Shown piece after piece: positions 6,056-7,253 of a DNA stretch of 7,253 nucleotides. Numbering within the stretch: position 1 is the first letter of the stretch; the number at the start of each line of letters is the position of its first letter. A model generated the notes under the pieces. It was not told the DNA's origin. It did not search any database and saw nothing but the letters and a program-made list of their open reading frames with translations. A program made the translations under genes and the position numbers. The stretch comes from Pseudolabrys sp. Lineage in GTDB: Bacteria > Pseudomonadota > Alphaproteobacteria > Rhizobiales > Xanthobacteraceae. Location of the stretch: assembly GCA_029945495.1 (NCBI GenBank), contig JAQSCR010000508.1, positions 1 to 7,253 of the forward strand, given 5' to 3'.

Positions 6056-7253
6056 TTATTTCAGCAGCTCTTGGCTGATGATGAGCTTACGCACTTCAGT
6101 GGTGCCGGCGCCGATTTCCAACAGCTTGATGGCGCGATAAAGCCGGTTGATCTCGGATTCCCAGATATAGCCTGAGCCGCCGTGAATCTGCACTGCTTCC
6201 GACAGGACGCGGTTCATTGTGTCGGCCGCGTACATTACCGACGCTGCGGTGAGTGCATGGATGGGACCGCGACCGCCGCCGCCGACTTCGAGGTCATTGG
6301 CTGCCGCAAGGACACGGTAATTGAAGGTCCGCATCGTCTCGATCCAGACATACATGTCCGCGAGTTTCGATTGGATCATCTGGAATTCGGCAATCGGCTT
6401 GCCGAACTGCTTGCGTGTCTTGGCGTAGTCGATGCTGAGCTCCAATGCGCGCTCCGAAATGCCAAGGCAGATCGGCGAGATCATCGCGCGTTCAAGGTTC
6501 AGCCCGCTCATGACCACGGCGACACCGCGGTTCTCGGCGCCGACCATGTTTTCGGCCGGCACGCGGCATTCCTCGAACACCAGCTCTGCCGTCTGGCTGC
6601 CGCGAAAGCCCATTTTTTCGAGCTTCTGCGCCACCTTGAAGCCGGGGAAGCCCTTTTCGACGATAAAGGCCGAAATACCGTGCGGGCCCTTTTCCGGCGC
6701 AGTCTTGGCGTAAACGAGAAGTACGTCGGCGACCGTGCCATTGGTTATGTAGATCTTGCTGCCGTTAAGGACGTAGTGATCGCCGTCGCGCCGCGCCGTG
6801 GTGCGCATCGAGCCAAGCGCGTCGGAGCCGGCCTCCGGCTCGGTGAGCCCGAGCGCGCCGATTTTGGTGCCGTTGCAGAGGCCAGGCAGGTATTTGCGCC
6901 GCAAATGATCGTTGGCGTTACGAAAGATATTATTGAGCGCCAGGTTTTCGTGCGCGACCCAGCTGAGCGCGATTGCATGGTTCCAACGCGAGAACGCTTG
7001 CAGGATGAGGCCGCTGGTAAACAGGTCGCTGCCGACGCCGCCGAACTCGGGCGATACCGTGACGCCAAAGAAGCCGGCGGCACCGATCTTGGGGAAGGCA
7101 TCGTCCGGCCACCACTCGTCTGCGTCCATGCGCGGGGCGAGAGGCGCAAGCTCTTTGCGGGCGAATTTATCGGCGTGGTCGAGCACTTCCCGATGTTCAT
7201 CTGAGAGGCTGAAAAGGACTTCGAAGTTGCTCAGATTGCCGTTACGCTCGGTC
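6056..7253 (-). CDS. Acyl-CoA dehydrogenase, isovaleryl-CoA dehydrogenase-like (start just outside the window)
   Basis: The open frame reaches the right edge (first full codon at 7252), giving 398 visible residues, essentially a whole acyl-CoA dehydrogenase. The base at 7253 reads G on the minus strand, so an ATG could lie right at the border; the GTG at 7186 is inside the conserved N-terminal helix and is not a likely start. Visible family motifs are LGLTEPEAGSDA (FAD/substrate site), NGSKIYITNG, the MGFRGSQTAEL substrate-loop segment, RKQFGKPIAEFQ, QIHGGSGY and the end LLEIGAGTTEVRKLII. The catalytic base is predicted to be Glu in GLNLER (codon 6493-6491), the isovaleryl-CoA dehydrogenase position. 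The medium-chain position near the C-terminus reads IGAG, without Glu. The enzyme introduces the alpha-beta double bond and passes electrons to ETF. Branched substrates such as isovaleryl- or citronellyl-CoA are plausible, not proven. Stop TAA at 6058-6056; the thiolase follows. Confidence 0.94.
   Translation of the reverse strand, partial: TERNGNLSNFEVLFSLSDEHREVLDHADKFARKELAPLAPRMDADEWWPDDAFPKIGAAGFFGVTVSPEFGGVGSDLFTSGLILQAFSRWNHAIALSWVAHENLALNNIFRNANDHLRRKYLPGLCNGTKIGALGLTEPEAGSDALGSMRTTARRDGDHYVLNGSKIYITNGTVADVLLVYAKTAPEKGPHGISAFIVEKGFPGFKVAQKLEKMGFRGSQTAELVFEECRVPAENMVGAENRGVAVVMSGLNLERAMISPICLGISERALELSIDYAKTRKQFGKPIAEFQMIQSKLADMYVWIETMRTFNYRVLAAANDLEVGGGGRGPIHALTAASVMYAADTMNRVLSEAVQIHGGSGYIWESEINRLYRAIKLLEIGAGTTEVRKLIISQELLK

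Noticed and set aside
6182..7204. 340-codon open frame on the plus strand opposite the acyl-CoA dehydrogenase
   Set aside because: Its protein is low-complexity (rich in His, Arg, Ala and Asp) with no family motif, while the minus strand encodes a complete dehydrogenase in codon register.

Overview
The window reads as a GC-rich bacterial chromosome segment, most likely alphaproteobacterial. Rhizobiales relatives such as the Bradyrhizobium/Rhodopseudomonas group are the best guess, from the style of the proteins and the gene neighbourhood; no marker gene is present to prove it. Every supported gene lies on the minus strand, so transcription runs from high to low coordinates. The long plus-strand reading frames are antisense shadows.

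In transcription order the genes are: an isovaleryl-CoA-dehydrogenase-type acyl-CoA dehydrogenase, cut at the right edge (6056-7253); an acetyl-CoA acetyltransferase-type thiolase (4795-5994); a 425-bp non-coding gap (4370-4794); a crotonase/enoyl-CoA hydratase-family protein (3587-4369); an AtuA-family protein of acyclic terpene/acyl-CoA catabolic clusters (1753-3579); two branched-chain-amino-acid-type ABC transporter ATPases, LivF-like (912-1712) and LivG-like (161-915); and the first 54 codons of an AMP-forming acyl-CoA synthetase (1-164), cut at the left edge.

The genes from the crotonase to the synthetase are tightly packed: a 7-nt gap, a 40-nt gap, then two ATGA stop/start overlaps. 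They look like one operon. A reasonable model is that an organic acid is imported by a Liv-type ABC transporter, activated to its CoA thioester by the synthetase, and degraded by the dehydrogenase, crotonase and thiolase, with AtuA in an unknown accessory role. The substrate cannot be read from the sequence. A branched or isoprenoid-like acid is suggested by the AtuA and isovaleryl-CoA-dehydrogenase-like members, but no biotin-dependent carboxylase is present here.

Four points deserve attention. (1) The livG gene carries a frameshift near 560-590 that separates its Walker A half from its signature/Walker B half. (2) The 425-bp gap holds a good minus-strand promoter (TTGACA, 17 bp, GTTAAT) whose spacer is filled by a perfect 8+8-bp palindrome, a strong operator candidate. 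(3) The same gap predicts a leader of about 270 nt containing further inverted repeats, including a perfect 16-bp pair. (4) The crotonase lacks the first of the two catalytic glutamates of true hydratases. No RNA genes, insertion sequences, CRISPR arrays or convincing intrinsic terminators were seen.
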